Of a stretch of 64,000 nt of DNA, positions 43,627-55,645 are shown one piece after another. Position 1 is the first letter of the stretch; every line of letters starts with the position of its first letter. The DNA is from Perognathus longimembris pacificus (lineage: Eukaryota; Chordata; Mammalia; Rodentia; Heteromyidae), in NCBI RefSeq assembly GCF_023159225.1, contig NC_063181.1, positions 12,731,606 through 12,795,605 on the forward strand, given 5' to 3'. The position numbers were made by a program, and so were the translations under genes. The notes beneath the pieces were generated by a model. The model saw only the letters and a program-made list of their open reading frames with translations, ran no database searches and was not told where the DNA came from.

Positions 43627-44764
43627 TCATTTCTAGAGTCACCTAAGTTGGACAAGAGGCATTTCCCAGGGAGAAAGTCCAGAAGTGCAAAGTTCTGATT
43701 CTCTCACAAGCTCAGAAGTCAATGACACCGCCTTCTTCTTTCAGAGAAGGCGCTGGGCCAGCTGGAGAGACCACAGAAGTGCTGTCCATGGAAGCACGAT
43801 GCCAGAAATGTTTCCCCAGTAACCAATATTTCAGAGTGGGGAAGAGGAAGAGAGGACAGGACAAGACGAATCAGGAGTTCAGTTGGAAGTTCTGTTTAAA
43901 TGGAGGAACAACCAAGTCTTTTATTCTAGCGCTTTAGTCCTCTTTTTTTCTGAGTTCCCACTCCTACCGCCTTAATAGATTGTGGAAAGCAATCTAATCC
44001 AAATTTTGGGGCACAAGAGTCACAAACTGAGTATCTCTACCCCTTCTCTAAAGTTTTGATCCCAAACTTGGGGAAAGGAAACAGGCTCCAAACTAACATC
44101 TTAACCCGTTCTAGCTTCTCCGTAGAAGCTCTCCCTCATGCAGAAAAGGCTCCTCCTTTGCTGAATGGGATGTTTTTGACTTACCCAGCATCCATTGTGT
44201 GCTACAGTTGATTAAAAAAAAATCTCTTTATTCTCTATCCTCACTTGGGTTCTTTGGGCTCTACAGAGCCTTTCTTCCTGGATCAGAGCTTGGTGCTCTC
44301 AAGGGACAGTCTTATATCTGAGTTGGGCTGTTAGAGCTGTTTCCCAACTAAAGAGGAACAGTTCTTGAGTTCTAGGTTTGTCCTTCTTCTACCTGATGGA
44401 TGGTTCCTCTATCCCACAAGGGCACTATATTAGGAAGGATGAGCAGTCATGAAGTCCAGTGACATTTCACAGTGTTTATGACTGATGGGGCTACATGAGA
44501 CACAAATCCCTTCCTTCCTATCCGTTTATAGAAAGCTGTGACACTGTCACTTCCTGGACCACATTTTGCACCATTGACTTTTCCAGGTGCTACCTTTGCT
44601 CTGGTCTCCGACGTGTGCCTCCCCCTCGACACATGCAAATTATGAGGACATCGTTCAGATGACATCTACATCTTAGAACTAAGAAGTTCCAGGGAGAACA
44701 GACATTTTTGTACTCTTAAAAAACACTAAGAAATTCAATAGCCTCATGTGTAGGGGTAATTTCT
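43624..44764. other. Unique stretch
   Basis: Short frames only. Nothing recognisable. Confidence 0.4.
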
Positions 44765-44856
44765 ATTTTTTTTTCTTTTTGTGCAGTGCCAGGGACTGAA
44801 TCCAGGGCCTTAAATGTTGTGCAAGTATTCTTCCACCGCGCTACATACCCAGCCCC
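44765..44856 (-). repeat. Classic ID-type SINE monomer
   Basis: On the minus strand it starts GGGGCTGGGTATGTAGCGCG, has a box B-like 'gattcagtccc' and ends in an A-rich tail. It has no right arm. Possible 8 bp TSD TAATTTCT/TAATTCCT (44757-44764, 44857-44864). It represents the monomeric ancestor type of the IDL arm. Confidence 0.88.
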
Positions 44857-45345
44857 TAATTCCTGCTTCTCTGTCTTAATCATAACCTGCATGTGAGGCT
44901 CTTTCAGAAGCTTCTGAGGTCACATCCTGGCGTTGTGACCAGCAGTCACTAACGTAATTAATTCTGGCAAGGAGTTAGTGGGGGCAGTGACTGGACATCT
45001 GAATTCTGCATTATGGGAAGGGTTTTGGGAGTGGAGCGTGTGAAATCCTACGCGCAGCTGGGCCTTCCTTTTACCGTCTTAGACACACACCTGTCAGCTG
45101 GGAGACTGGGCTTTGTGCCAATTTAAAATGCTGGCTTTCAGGTCTGCTGGGAGCAGACATGGGCATCCTAAACACAGTGGCCACTCCCTACTTCTCCTAC
45201 TCAGCCATCTTTAAAAAAAAGCTGGAGAGGCAAGAGTGACTCCTGTTTAGTTGGGGAAAGGTCTGATCTCTCTGAATTGCAAATGGATTTCTCATGTCCT
45301 TGTGTGTCTTGAAACTAACCTTTTTTTTTTTTTTTTTTTTTTTTT
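44857..45345. other. Unique stretch ending in poly-T
   Basis: A T run of 25 lies at 45321-45345, next to the following SINE. Confidence 0.5.
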
Positions 45346-45359
45346 ATAACTGCCTCTTT

Positions 45360-45556
45360 CCTTTTTTTTTTTTTTGCCAGTCCTGACACTTGGACTCAAG
45401 GCCTGAACAGGGCTTCTTTTGCTCAAGGCTAACACTCTACCACTTGAGCCATAGCACCGCTTCTGGCTTTTACTGCTTATGTGGTGCTGAGGAATCGAAC
45501 CCAGGGCTTCCTGCATGCAAGACAAGCAATCTACCACTAGGCCATACTCCCAGGCC
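45360..45556 (-). repeat. IDL-Geo SINE, diverged, 14 bp TSD
   Basis: Several small deletions and substitutions ('cagtcctgacacttggactc', 'ttactgcttatgtggtgctg'). TSD ATAACTGCCTCTTT (45346-45359) versus ATAACTGCCCCTTT (45557-45570). Confidence 0.95.
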
Positions 45557-45570
45557 ATAACTGCCCCTTT

Positions 45571-47176
45571 TTAAAAAATAATTTCCCTAGAATAGATATC
45601 TCAGCACCCTGCTCATGTACCATCACACACGAGACTTCATAGACTTTGATTAATTATCATGTGCATTCCATGTCTGTCTTCTTCCTTAACTCACAAGCTA
45701 CATGACTTGTTACTTTGATATCCCTACTGTTGAGCTTCGCACTTGGCCCTTTTTGCAGATGGAGATGAGAAGGTAATAAGCTTTCTTCTGATAACTCTGT
45801 GTAATGACTCTCAGTACAATGCACAATATGTGGATATGAAAATTTCATCTCTCTACCCAATCAGGTATGACCTTGGGTGGCTTATTTGGCCTTTGTTTCT
45901 TAACCTTTGTGCTACTATCTGGCTTTCAAAGAGGAATGATCTAAACATCTAATGTGCTCTTCCTTACGTTTTAAGATTAGCCAACTGGAACTTGTTCTCT
46001 GTTGAGTTTAATAGACAAGTAATATATATTTTTTATATTCCTTTAGGAAAAAATAATAAAAAAATCTGCTCTAGTACTTATGTTTTTACAAAACAAAAGA
46101 ACTGACAATTTTACTTCAGGGACTCAGCATTTTATAATTATCAATAATGTTGATGATTCACTCTCCAAAAGTCCTTTAGTAAGCATGTGAATCTAGAATT
46201 CTCTCTTTGGCATTTTAGATATTTGTCCTTATAACCATAGATTGTGGATCCTATTTTGTGGAACTCTTTTCTGGCTTCATCTTTATTTCCTTCTTCTACT
46301 TTTGTTTCCTCATCTTTTTCCTTCTTCCTCTCCTTTTCCTTTATCGTTCAATCTGAGAGCCTCCCTCCCTTTCTCCCTCCGCCCTCCCTGTTTCAGTACC
46401 CTCCATTCACTGCGGATACATTTCACTGTTTGGCACACCTGTGTGTGGTACCCGTGGGCTGCTTGCAGCCTTGCTAATGTTTCCTTTTTAGCTTTGTAAG
46501 CAATATTAGGCCTTGTCCTTTGCCGAGGGCTTCCTTACTTGCAGAAACCTCATCTCTGTAATCCTAGCAGGCTTTTACTTCCCTGGGTATTTCTGACCTG
46601 AATTTTGGCCAACTATGTCTTACAAAGTCAGCAGGTTTCCTCCAAATATTATCATTAAGTGTTTCCTGTGTGAAATCCTGCCCTTTCCAATGTACTTGGA
46701 AGAAGGAAATAGGAAAAACAACATGGGTATTTATATAGGGTCCTTTCTCCCTACAGCCAACTGCATGTGAATCCTTAGACAAATTCAATGAGAGAGAAAA
46801 TCTGAAAGGAGTTGTGCAAACAGAGGTTCAGTTGGTTGGACTTTTCCCCCAGTGTTCCTTAGGGAATGATCAGGCCTGTGTGACCTCCACGAAACCGTTA
46901 GAGTAAATTCCCTTGATGTCAGAGATTCAGATTAAGTTTCTGGAATCCAGGGTTTTGCTGTGCCCCGTGCATAGTGGAACGGTACAAAGCATGCACAGTA
47001 CCCTGTAGGTCTTCGGGCACATGTCCAATAGTTGTGTAGAAGCTGAATCCTGGCAGTGGTTGATTTGGGGATGGAAATTGACATGAAATACCTACTTTTT
47101 GGTCCCAGGTATCAGAAATGGAGTGATGGACAATTCCATTAAAATAATAAAGAAAAAAAAGGAACAATAAAAACAG
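45571..47176. other. Unique stretch
   Basis: A pyrimidine-rich section lies near 46300-46400. Frames of 60-85 codons have no recognisable motif. Confidence 0.4.
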
Positions 47177-47421
47177 GGTGCCAGTGGCTCATGCCTGTAA
47201 TCCTAGCTACTCAGGAAACTGAGATCTGAGGATCATGGTTCAAAGCCAGCCTGGGCAGAAAAGTCCATGAGACTCTTATTTCCAAGTAAACACCCAAAAG
47301 GCAAACGTGAAGTTGTGGACCAAGTGGTAAGCAAAAAAGCTCAGTAACAGCACCTACGTCCTGAGTTCAAGTCCCAAGACCAGCATGCACACATGTGTGC
47401 ATATGTGTGCACACATACACA
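47177..47421 (+). repeat. B1-dID-like dimeric SINE (sense) with CA/TG tail
   Basis: 'gccagtggctcatgcctgta', 'aatcctagctactcaggaaa' and 'cctgagttcaagtcccaaga' are followed directly by an alternating CA/TG/GCATGC tract (47383-47421) in the tail position. Confidence 0.92.
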
Positions 47422-47689
47422 CTATTGCAAAAATCATTTTTAAGTGGCATGGTGGGTAAGGAAGTGTCAGGAAGGATTGAGAATTTTAGAGTTAAACTAT
47501 TATCAGAAAAAAAACCACATCGACTATAGGATACGAAAGTATTGTTGAGTCTGAAACAACTTGAAAAACAAGACAAAAAGATCTTTGGTTTCTATAAAAT
47601 ATTACATAATTTTTATTCTCAAAACTTTATATTAGCTAGGAAGATAGACTTATAAGATTACTTACTAGGTATTTTCTTTTGTTTTTCTT

Positions 47690-47935
47690 CCTTTTTTTGG
47701 TGCCAGTCCCATGGCTTGCACTCAGGGTCTGGACGCTGTCCCTGAGCTTTTTTCTTCTCAACGTTGATGCTCTATCACTCAAGCCATAGCTTCACTTCTG
47801 GCTATTTTGCCAATTACTTGGAGATAAGGGTCTCATGAGCTTTTCTTCCTGGGCTGGCTTTGAACTATGATCCTCAGATCTTTGCTTTCTGAGAAGTTAG
47901 GATTGTAGGCCTGAGCCACTCATGCCTTGCACATT
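47690..47935 (-). repeat. B1-dID-like dimeric SINE
   Basis: 'catggcttgcactcagggtc', 'tatcactcaagccatagctt', 'tggctttgaactatgatcct' and 'gttaggattgtaggcctgag'. Confidence 0.9.
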
Positions 47936-48134
47936 ATTAGATAATCTCTTTTGTACTAACTCTGATGTTCTATACATTTCATATAATTCTGAAAAAAAGG
48001 TTAACATGTATGCATTTTACATTCTGCATACATGAGCTTTGTCTTAATTATCTCAAGCTAGATGTTCCTTTAAGGGAAACAAAGGCATATTAGGGCATAA
48101 TACGAATAAAAAGAGCATAAAATCATTAGGCTTT

Positions 48135-48330
48135 TAAAATTCAGCACTGAGGATTGAACTCAGGCCCTCAAACTTGCCCTCTGTGACTTGAATCATACCC
48201 CTGCTCTGCTCCTAGCTTGATTTTCAAATAGACTCACACTAATGGGGCCCCAGCTGACCTTGACCTGAGCTCTTCTTACCTCTGTCTCCTGAGTAGCTAG
48301 GGTTACAATCATGAACCACCATGCCAAGCG
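48135..48330 (-). repeat. B1-dID-like dimeric SINE, old
   Basis: 'gaggattgaactcaggccct', 'ctgtctcctgagtagctagg' and 'gttacaatcatgaaccacca'. The middle is strongly diverged. Confidence 0.75.
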
Positions 48331-48406
48331 TCATTAAGTTTTGGATGTGCAGAACAACACAACTACAGTCATTAAGCTTTGGGCGTGCAGAACAACACAA
48401 CTATAG
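48331..48406. repeat. 38 bp tandem duplication
   Basis: Units at 48331-48368 and 48369-48406 differ at about four positions and share 'gtgcagaacaacacaacta'. The array starts exactly at the end of the adjacent old SINE. Confidence 0.92.
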
Positions 48407-49225
48407 TAAGAAAAATTTCTTTCCAAATGGGCTATTGCTTGGAGAAATTTTCTGAATGTTATTCTCTCCTTTTAGAACATCCACAACCAAAGTTTGAAGA
48501 GTTACTTCCTGGAGTTCTCCAACTGTGCACAGAAATGGCCTCTGTGTGGACCAGAGGTTTGACTCAAGACAACAAGATCAGAGAATGGAGAGTCTAACCT
48601 TTCTAGTAATGAGTATGGTGAAAGAGGAGGAAGGAGGAGGAAGGTTTGTGTGTTCTGATTTTCCTGCTCATAGTAGTGTGTGATGAGGAACTCCAAGGAA
48701 CAGGAGTTCCTGTAGTTACCTTCCACCAGGACTCCACAAAGGAGTTAGCTCCTCAGTTCCTTATGGCACATCTGGATAAGACTTTTGTCTTGAGTGATGA
48801 TGGTTTGTGGGTGACTATTGGAGGTGGCTGAGGGCATAGAAGTGGAGTTTGGGGGTGGGGATTTCTATAACTGGGTGAGACAGTCTTAAGATTGGGCTGT
48901 AAATCAGACTGACTAGGCCTTAGCTAGATATAAGTTCCAGGCTTTAGAGAAGCCCAATGAATCAGTGGATGCTGAGATGTGTCCTAGTGTAAGAGTTCTC
49001 CAGGAATGTCAGGAACAAGAAGAATGACTCTCATAATTGCTGGGACCATAGAATACAGTTCTAGTCCTAGGGAGCACAGAGAAATGCCGATGTCAAAGCA
49101 CTCTAATCCCTTAGATATAGTTACTGAAGAGTCTCTCTCTCTCTCTCTGTCTCTCTGTGTTGAATGTATACACTTCAAAGATAATTAGAACTACCAAAAG
49201 GTCCACTAAAATGACTACAATTACT
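48407..49225. other. Unique stretch with short (CT)n
   Basis: A (CT)n run at 49133-49160. A 72-codon frame at 48379-48597 overlaps the tandem duplication and is unrecognised. Confidence 0.4.
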
Positions 49226-49281
49226 GGGTTGAGGTTTGAGGCATGGCTCTAGCAGGTGTGTTAGCAAGAGCAATGCCTTGA
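49226..49281 (+). repeat. tRNA-derived SINE monomer, A-box half
   Basis: 'tggctctagcagg' (49244-49256) is an A-box-like element. The B-box half lies beyond the inserted L1 at 51635. Together they make one old tRNA-SINE monomer. Confidence 0.75.
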
Positions 49282-49290
49282 CAAGAAGAG

Positions 49291-49340
49291 AAAGGGGATC
49301 CAAATAGGAAAAGATAAAGGGGATCCAAATAGGAAAAGAT
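49291..49340 (+). repeat. 25 bp tandem duplication at L1 5' end
   Basis: Identical units at 49291-49315 and 49316-49340 (each starts AAAGGGGATCC and ends GGAAAAGAT). The length is not a multiple of three, so it shifts the ORF2 frame upstream of the FADD codons. Confidence 0.95.
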
Positions 49341-51105
49341 GAAGTTAAACTTTCTCTCTTCGCAGATGACATGATCCTATACCTAAAGAATCCCATAGAC
49401 TCTACCCCCAAGCTACTAGAGCTGATACAAAACTTTGGCAAAGTTGCAGGATATAAAATAAACCTTCAAAAATCAACGGCCTTTCTCTATGCTAACAACC
49501 CGAAGACCGAGGCTGAAATCAGGAAAGCAACTCCTTTTGCAATAGCCCCCAAAAACATAAAATACCTAGGAATAACCTTAACCAAAGAAGTGAAAGACCT
49601 CTTTGAAGAGAACTTTAAAAGCTTGAAAAATGAAATTAAGTCAGAACTAAGAAAATGGAAAAACCTCCCATGCTCCTGGATTGGGAGGATTAATGTAATC
49701 AAAATGGCAATATTGCCAAAGGCTATCTACAAATTCAATGCAATACCCATTAATATCCCAACACCATTCTTTAATGAAATAGAGGAAGCAATCCAGAAAT
49801 TCATATGGAACAATAAAAGACCTAGAATAGCAAAAACACTCCTAAGCAGAAAGAACAGTGCTGGAGGAATTACAATACCCAACTTCAAGCTGTATTATAA
49901 AGCTATAGTAATAAAAACAGCTTGGTATTGGCACCGGAACAGGCCTGAAGACCAATGGAACAGAATTGAAGACCCAGAATTAAACCCACAGAACTATGCC
50001 TACTTAATCTTTGATAAAGGAGCTAAAACAATAGTATGGAAGAAAGATAGCCTCTTTAACAAGTGGTGCTGGCAAAACTGGCTCAACACATGCAATAAAC
50101 TAAAACTAGATCCTTATATATCACCCTGCACCAAAATCAATTCCAAATGGATTAAAGACCTTGAAATCAAAACAGGCACCCTGAAGACACTAAAGGAAGG
50201 AGTAGGAGAAACACTTGGGTTCCTTGGCACAGGACAGAACTTCCTTAACAAAGACCCTGAAAGGCTACAAATCAAAGAAAGGTTGGACAAATGGGACTGC
50301 ATCAAACTCCAGAGCTTCTGCACGGCAAAGGACATAGCTCTCAAGATAAACAGAAAGCCCACAGACTGGGAGAAGATCTTTACCGGACATTCAACAGACA
50401 AAGGCCTCATCTCTAAAATATATGCAGAACTAAAAAAAATTACCTTCTTCCAAAACAAAACTGCAAAGAACCAATAGCCCCCTCATCAAGTGGGCTAAAG
50501 ACTTACAAAGACACTTCTCTGATGAGGAAATGAGAATGGCCAATAGACATATGAAAAAATGCTCTACATCACTGGCCATAAAGGAAATGCAAATCAAAAC
50601 AACATTGAGATTCCATCTCACCCCAGCAAGAATGTCATATATCAAGAAAACTAATAATAACAATTGTTGGAGGGGATGTGGCCAAAAGGGAACCCTACTT
50701 CATTGTTGGTGGGAATGTAAACTGGTTCAGCCACTCTGGCAAGCAGTATGGAGATTCCTCAGAAGGCTCAATATAGAACTCCCCTATGACCCAGCAGCCC
50801 CACTGTTGGGTATCTATCCAAAAGCCCACAAACAAAATCACAGTAATGCCACCAGCACAACAATGTTCATCGCAGCACAATTTGTCATAGCGAGAAGCTG
50901 GAACCAACCCAGATGCCCCTCCATAGATGAATGGATCAGGAAAATGTGGTACATTTACACAATGGAATTTTATGCCTCTATCAGAAAGAATGACATTGTT
51001 CCATTTGTAAGGAAATGGAAGGACTTGGAAAAAGTTATACTAAGTGAAGTGAGCCAGACCCAAAGAAACATGGACTCTATGGCCTCCCTTATTGGGAATA
51101 ATTAG
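49341..51105 (+). pseudogene. L1 ORF2 C-terminal part, frameshifted
   Basis: The catalytic FADD codons are at 49359-49370. The frame is then open for 368 codons from 49371 to a stop at 50475-50477, covering the rest of the RT and the linker region. Homology continues in another frame from about 50473 ([12 protein letters not shown]) to a TAG at 51103-51105. The second part holds the Cys-rich motif C-X3-C-X7-H-X4-C (50665-50718) and the [10 protein letters not shown] segment. One indel near 50455-50475 explains the break. Otherwise intact, so the copy is fairly young. Confidence 0.93.
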
Positions 51106-51634
51106 TACAGGTTTAGGCAAGCCATAGCAGAGCATCACAAGGCCCAATAGCTATACCCTTAGAAACACATAAGATGATGCTAATTGAAATGAACTCCATG
51201 TTATGGAAACAAGTGATATATCACAGTTGTAACCACTTTCAACGTCCTATGTGTATGTGTAGTTTCTATTATAGATAATGTTTTATATCACCTTCCTATG
51301 TTTGTACCTACACTATCTCTGTAATCTTATCTGAGTATATTGGAAACCATGTTTACTGGTATTGGAAGTAGGAAATTCAAAGAGAATACCAAATTCGAGA
51401 GACACAGGGTAAAAAAAGAGAAATAACTACAAAAGCAATACTTGCAAAACTGTTTGGTGTAAGTGAACTGAACACCAGGGGGGAGGAGGGAAAGGGGGGA
51501 GGGAGGGGGGCACGAGGGACAAGGCAACAAACAGTACAAGAAATATATCCAATGCCCAACGTATGATACTGTAACCTCTCTGTACGTCAGTTTGATAATA
51601 AAAATTTGAGAAAAAAAAAAGAGCAATGCCTTGA

Positions 51635-51660
51635 GTTCAAATCTCAGTACTTTCTCCAAC
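51635..51660 (+). repeat. tRNA-derived SINE monomer, B-box half
   Basis: 'gagttcaaatctc' (51633-51645) is a B-box-like element that continues the monomer begun at 49226. Confidence 0.7.
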
Positions 51661-52917
51661 AATTACTAGGTTGGATTTCATTTAACCCATATTGTTTCCC
51701 TCCCTCTCTTCTTCCCTCCCTCTTTCCCTTCCTTTTCTTTCCATTTGCCAGGACAGGGATTTTAGAGGAAGATCAGATTTATATTTTGCATTTTCCTTTT
51801 CTCTTTTCTGGACCAGCATTTCTACCCTATGAACCAAAAGCCTCTCTCCCCTAATGAGTTGTAGTGCAACCTGCCTCTATTTCTTCTAATCCACGAAGAT
51901 GCCTGATAAACTAGCAGCCGAGTGTTACAGTATTTTACTTCTTTCAGAATATTTATGCTTCATGTAAGTACAGAAAGGATCCAATGCTAAAATCAAAGGA
52001 GAGTCAATAGGAAGCTTTCAGACTTCTCCAGAGAATGGAGCAGAGTTCAGGCTGTGGCTTTTGCTCAAATCTCAGCACATATACATAGGTATATGGCAGG
52101 GGAATGCAGTAGCTACAATGTGACTGTTATTTATTCCAAGCCACAGGAATTCCCATTATTTTAAAAGTTTTATTTTTTTTTCTGGAAAGGCAAAGGAAGG
52201 TCTTGGCCTAGGCAATTGCATTCAGGAGTAAATCAGCTTTTGCTACATGTTAGGGAACAGGTGCCAAGTGTGAAGCAGGGAAGAAAAAGATCTGAACAGA
52301 AAGGACAGCACTAGCCCTGGTCTGGTCTTCCTCAGGGTGGTTTGCGGCCTCTCATTTGAGGCATCAGCAAAATTCTCTGTTCTGCCTCCCTACTGAGAAG
52401 CAGAAATCAATGTCAACAGTTTGACGGGGCGTGAAGGAAGCTGAAGAGGATGGAATATTTTTGGGGACACATCTTTAGCTATCCTTAGGTATTTCCCAAA
52501 TAAAGCCTGGAGAAATTCATGAAAGTGCAAATCACAGTTCATTTTCATGGAGTGCAAATCCCTGTCTATTATTTGACCTTGATTGACTGGGAAAGGGAAA
52601 TTTCAGCTTAAATATATACAATGAAATTATGAGTTCAATAAGTATTGTTAAAAAAAGTAAGCTGAGGTGTGAAAGCAAATGCATATTTGTTGCACTAAAG
52701 GTATAAATGTGTTCTCTCTAGAGTCGATGGGATTTCAAGAAAATAATTGAGGAGATCATAGAATATCTTTAAAAGGGGTTAGGTAAAATAACTTTTAAGT
52801 GATTAACATATCACAAAAGAAACTACCTTTCTAAGAAGTTACATATTATATGATTAACATAGATTTAGGACCATGTAGCCTAGAAATATAATTAAATATA
52901 GTCTTTGGGTCGTTAAG
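51661..52917. other. Unique stretch with pyrimidine-rich patch
   Basis: A C/T-rich patch at about 51695-51745. Otherwise unrecognised. Confidence 0.4.
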
Positions 52918-53025
52918 TCTCAGATTTAAGTTCAGACCCAGACTCCTTCCTTGGCTGAATGAATGTAGGCAAGTCTTATGAGGAATTCTCATCTGCAAAA
53001 ATAGTGGTAACAATGATTAATAACT
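52918..53025 (+). repeat. MIR SINE fragment
   Basis: 'gttcagacccagactccttc', 'gaatgtaggcaagtcttatg', 'ctcatctgcaaaaatagtgg' and 'taacaatgattaataac' follow the MIR order. Confidence 0.7.
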
Positions 53026-53317
53026 AATAATAATAATTCTAATTATTCTAAGTACTAATCATTAGAATGTCAGATTTAATTCGTTAATTAGTCATTAACT
53101 AGGGAGTCATGAGAGACCAACATTCCTCTACCTTTATTTATTTTAGAGGACTGGATGCACACATACACACACTCTTTCCAGGGAAGTTTACTTTGAAATG
53201 ACCAAAGTAGGTAAACACTATGGAGGAAAGTAATGCTGAAAGGAAGAGTAGATAGTATTGCTAGGGGAAGGACTTTATTATGTCTATGTATATATACATT
53301 TATTTATTACTATTATT

Positions 53318-53541
53318 ATTTTTGCTGGTCCTAGATCTTGAACTCAGTGCATTGGCACTTTTTGCTCAAGCTTAGTGTGCTCTACCACTTGAGCCACAGC
53401 TCCACTTGCAGCTTCTTTGGTGCTTAACTGGAGCTAAGAGTCTCATGGACTCTGCTATCCAGGATGGCTTTGAACTGTGATCGGCAGATTTCAGCCTCCT
53501 GTGTAGCTAGGATTTACAGGTGTGAGCCACCAGCATCTGGC
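53318..53541 (-). repeat. B1-dID-like dimeric SINE
   Basis: 'tagatcttgaactcagtgca', 'taccacttgagccacagctc', 'tggctttgaactgtgatcgg' and 'ttacaggtgtgagccaccag'. Confidence 0.93.
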
Positions 53542-53649
53542 AAATACTTGCATTTAAAAAACATTCCATGAAGGAGATAAAGGATTGAGCCATGTGAACA
53601 GTTGGGGAATGTGTGATGTAGGAAAAGGCACAGCAAATATAAAAAAGTC

Positions 53650-54700
53650 TTGTGCTAGAAATAAATTGGTGTGTCTCGGCAAATTGGAAGTGTTATTGGA
53701 CAAGAGTGAGCAAGGGGATGGATGTGGGAGTTACCCAACAGAAGCAGTAGGGAATGGGCCCTGTAAGGCCTTGTTGTCCACTCTAAGGATTTTGGCGTTT
53801 TCTTGTCACAGAAATGGATGGTATTAGAGGCTTTTTGTTAGGAAGACCTATCTTTTTTTTTTTTTTTTTTTTTTTTGGCCAGTCCTGGGCCTTGGACTCA
53901 GGGCCTGAGCACTGTCCCTGGCTTCTTCCCGCTCAAGGCTAGCACTCTGCCACTTGAGCCACAGCGCAGCTTCTGGCCGTTTTCTGTATATGTGGTGCTG
54001 GGGAATCGAACCTAGGGCCTCGTGTATATGAGGCAGGCACTCTTGCCACTAGGCTATATCCCCAGCCCAGACCTATCATTTTAACAAGGGCATTTTGGCT
54101 GATTCACTGATAAAGCAAAGACTCTAAAAGGACAGAGATAAGGGCAGGAAGATCCACACAGGAGGTGATAGCTGTTGGTTGGGACTTAAGAAGCCTGGTT
54201 TGTGGTAGGGCCGTGGCTGTGGAGCAGGCTGACAGATTGGATGCATGCTGTAATGGAAAGAGAGACTGAAGTCCAGGCTTCTGGAGGCTGGAGTGAATCT
54301 GTGTGGAAATGGGAAAGGCTACAGGGGGAGACAGGCTGAGAGGGAAGGTCAAGCCCTTGGGTTTGGACATGCGAGTTTTCAATGCCTATTAGGCATCCAA
54401 GTGAAGTTATAAAGTAGGTGTTTGGGTGTCTGAATTTGGAGTTCATTCAGGAGTGATGTCTAGGCGAGGGTCATAAATTTGGGAATTATCAGTATGGAGT
54501 TGGTGTATGAAACCATGATGCAGGATGAGATCATCAAAGGAGCAAGTGGAGAAAAGGAAGACAAATGGTCTGAGGACTCGGCAGCAGAGAGCACTGGTAT
54601 TAAAAGGTTCAGAAGAGGAAGAAGCAGTAATGGGGAGTAAGAAAGAGTGGCCAAGGAGATAAGAAGAAAAGCAGGTGAGCGTGTGACTCAGACATTGAAT
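53650..54700 (-). repeat. L2 LINE fragment (antisense), split by IDL-Geo
   Basis: Antisense L2 words in order: 'cctgtaaggccttgttgtcc', 'aaggattttggcgttttctt', then beyond the SINE 'aatgcctattaggcatccaa' and 'gggtcataaatttgggaatt'. On the minus strand the degenerate frames resemble an L2 RT C-terminal region. The SINE at 53853 interrupts it. Confidence 0.7.
53853..54068 (-). repeat. IDL-Geo SINE nested in L2
   Basis: A long T run, then a consensus-like copy. TSD AGACCTATC at 53844-53852 and 54069-54077. Confidence 0.96.
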
Positions 54701-54939
54701 GAATACAATGCTGATAGCCCAGGAGCAAAAAAATGGTCTTACATACTCCTGAAAGTCAAGTAAAGAAAAAAAATTAAAAACACTTATTTTTGAATTAGTA
54801 TACCTTAGTAATATGAAGGACTTTCATTGTGAGAATTGTACAGTGTATTTTGAATAAATACAATAAATAAATAAACACCTTGTAAATAAATATATTGTAT
54901 TTCTATTCCTCCCTTCTGCCCTCCTTTTACAATGTTTGG

Positions 54940-54944
54940 TGGAT

Positions 54945-54976
<32 letters not shown>

Positions 54977-55115
54977 CTCCCTCTCTCTCTTCCCTTTCCT
55001 GCCTTCCTCCTTCCTTCCCTTCTTCCCTTCATCTTTCCTTCTCTGTTTTCCTCCTGGTCTCCTTCTCTCTTTCTCTTCTTTTTTCCCTTCCTCAACTCCA
55101 CCCCTCCATCTTACT
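54940..55115. repeat. Polypyrimidine (CT/CTGT) tract
   Basis: (CTCTGT)-like units at 54945-54985 followed by CTTCC/TTCCC-rich sequence. Open frames on both strands here are low complexity. Confidence 0.85.
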
Positions 55116-55561
55116 TTGAATGCTTTAGCTCCAGGATGACTGTCACACATGCAATCTGCCATTGACCATGACATAGTTGTGTGTATGACCATATTAGGTT
55201 TGAGCACATTAAGTTAGAGACACAGGAAGAAATATCAAGTAGTATGTCCAAATGTAGAGCTAGAGAGAGTGGTCAGAGCTATAGTCAAAGGTGAGACAGT
55301 GTGTGTTAATTAGTGGGTCTACATGAATGAGCTCAGGCAGGGAGAGAGAGTGGAAAATGGAAAAAAGAATCATGTAGTGACTTGTTAGTGTGTAAAAGGA
55401 TGAACATAGAAATGGACATCTTTGCATAAGTAAAGAGCCAAGTTAATCAGCACTGAAATGGATGATGAGGGGAGACAGATAATTTTTCTTTAATTCTGCC
55501 AAGGAATGAAAAGACAACTGCTTACTGGGATAAGAAGCCACTGGAAAAAATTTCCTTTCTG
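55116..55561. other. Unique stretch
   Basis: Nothing recognisable. Confidence 0.4.
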
Positions 55562-55645
55562 GGCTAGAGGTATGGTTTACCTGATAAAGTATCTATCAAG
55601 TGCAAAGATCTGAGTTCAAACTCTAGTGACCTACCTACCTACCTT
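55562..55645 (+). repeat. Old tRNA-derived SINE monomer
   Basis: 'gggctagaggtatggtttac' (A-box region) and 'gatctgagttcaaactctag' (B-box region), ending in a (CTAC)n tail. Confidence 0.65.

Larger units (their letters stand above)
49282..51620 (+). mobile_element. 5'-truncated L1 retrotransposon, 2.3 kb, with TSD
   Basis: AAGAGCAATGCCTTGA flanks the element (49266-49281 and 51619-51634, the first two A ambiguous with the tail). It begins just upstream of the RT active-site FADD codons, carries the rest of ORF2, a 3' UTR (51106-51600) with a G-rich block (51479-51515), an AATAAAA-type end and poly-A. A 25 bp tandem duplication is at its 5' end. The endonuclease and most of the RT are missing, so it was inert on arrival. 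Confidence 0.96.
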
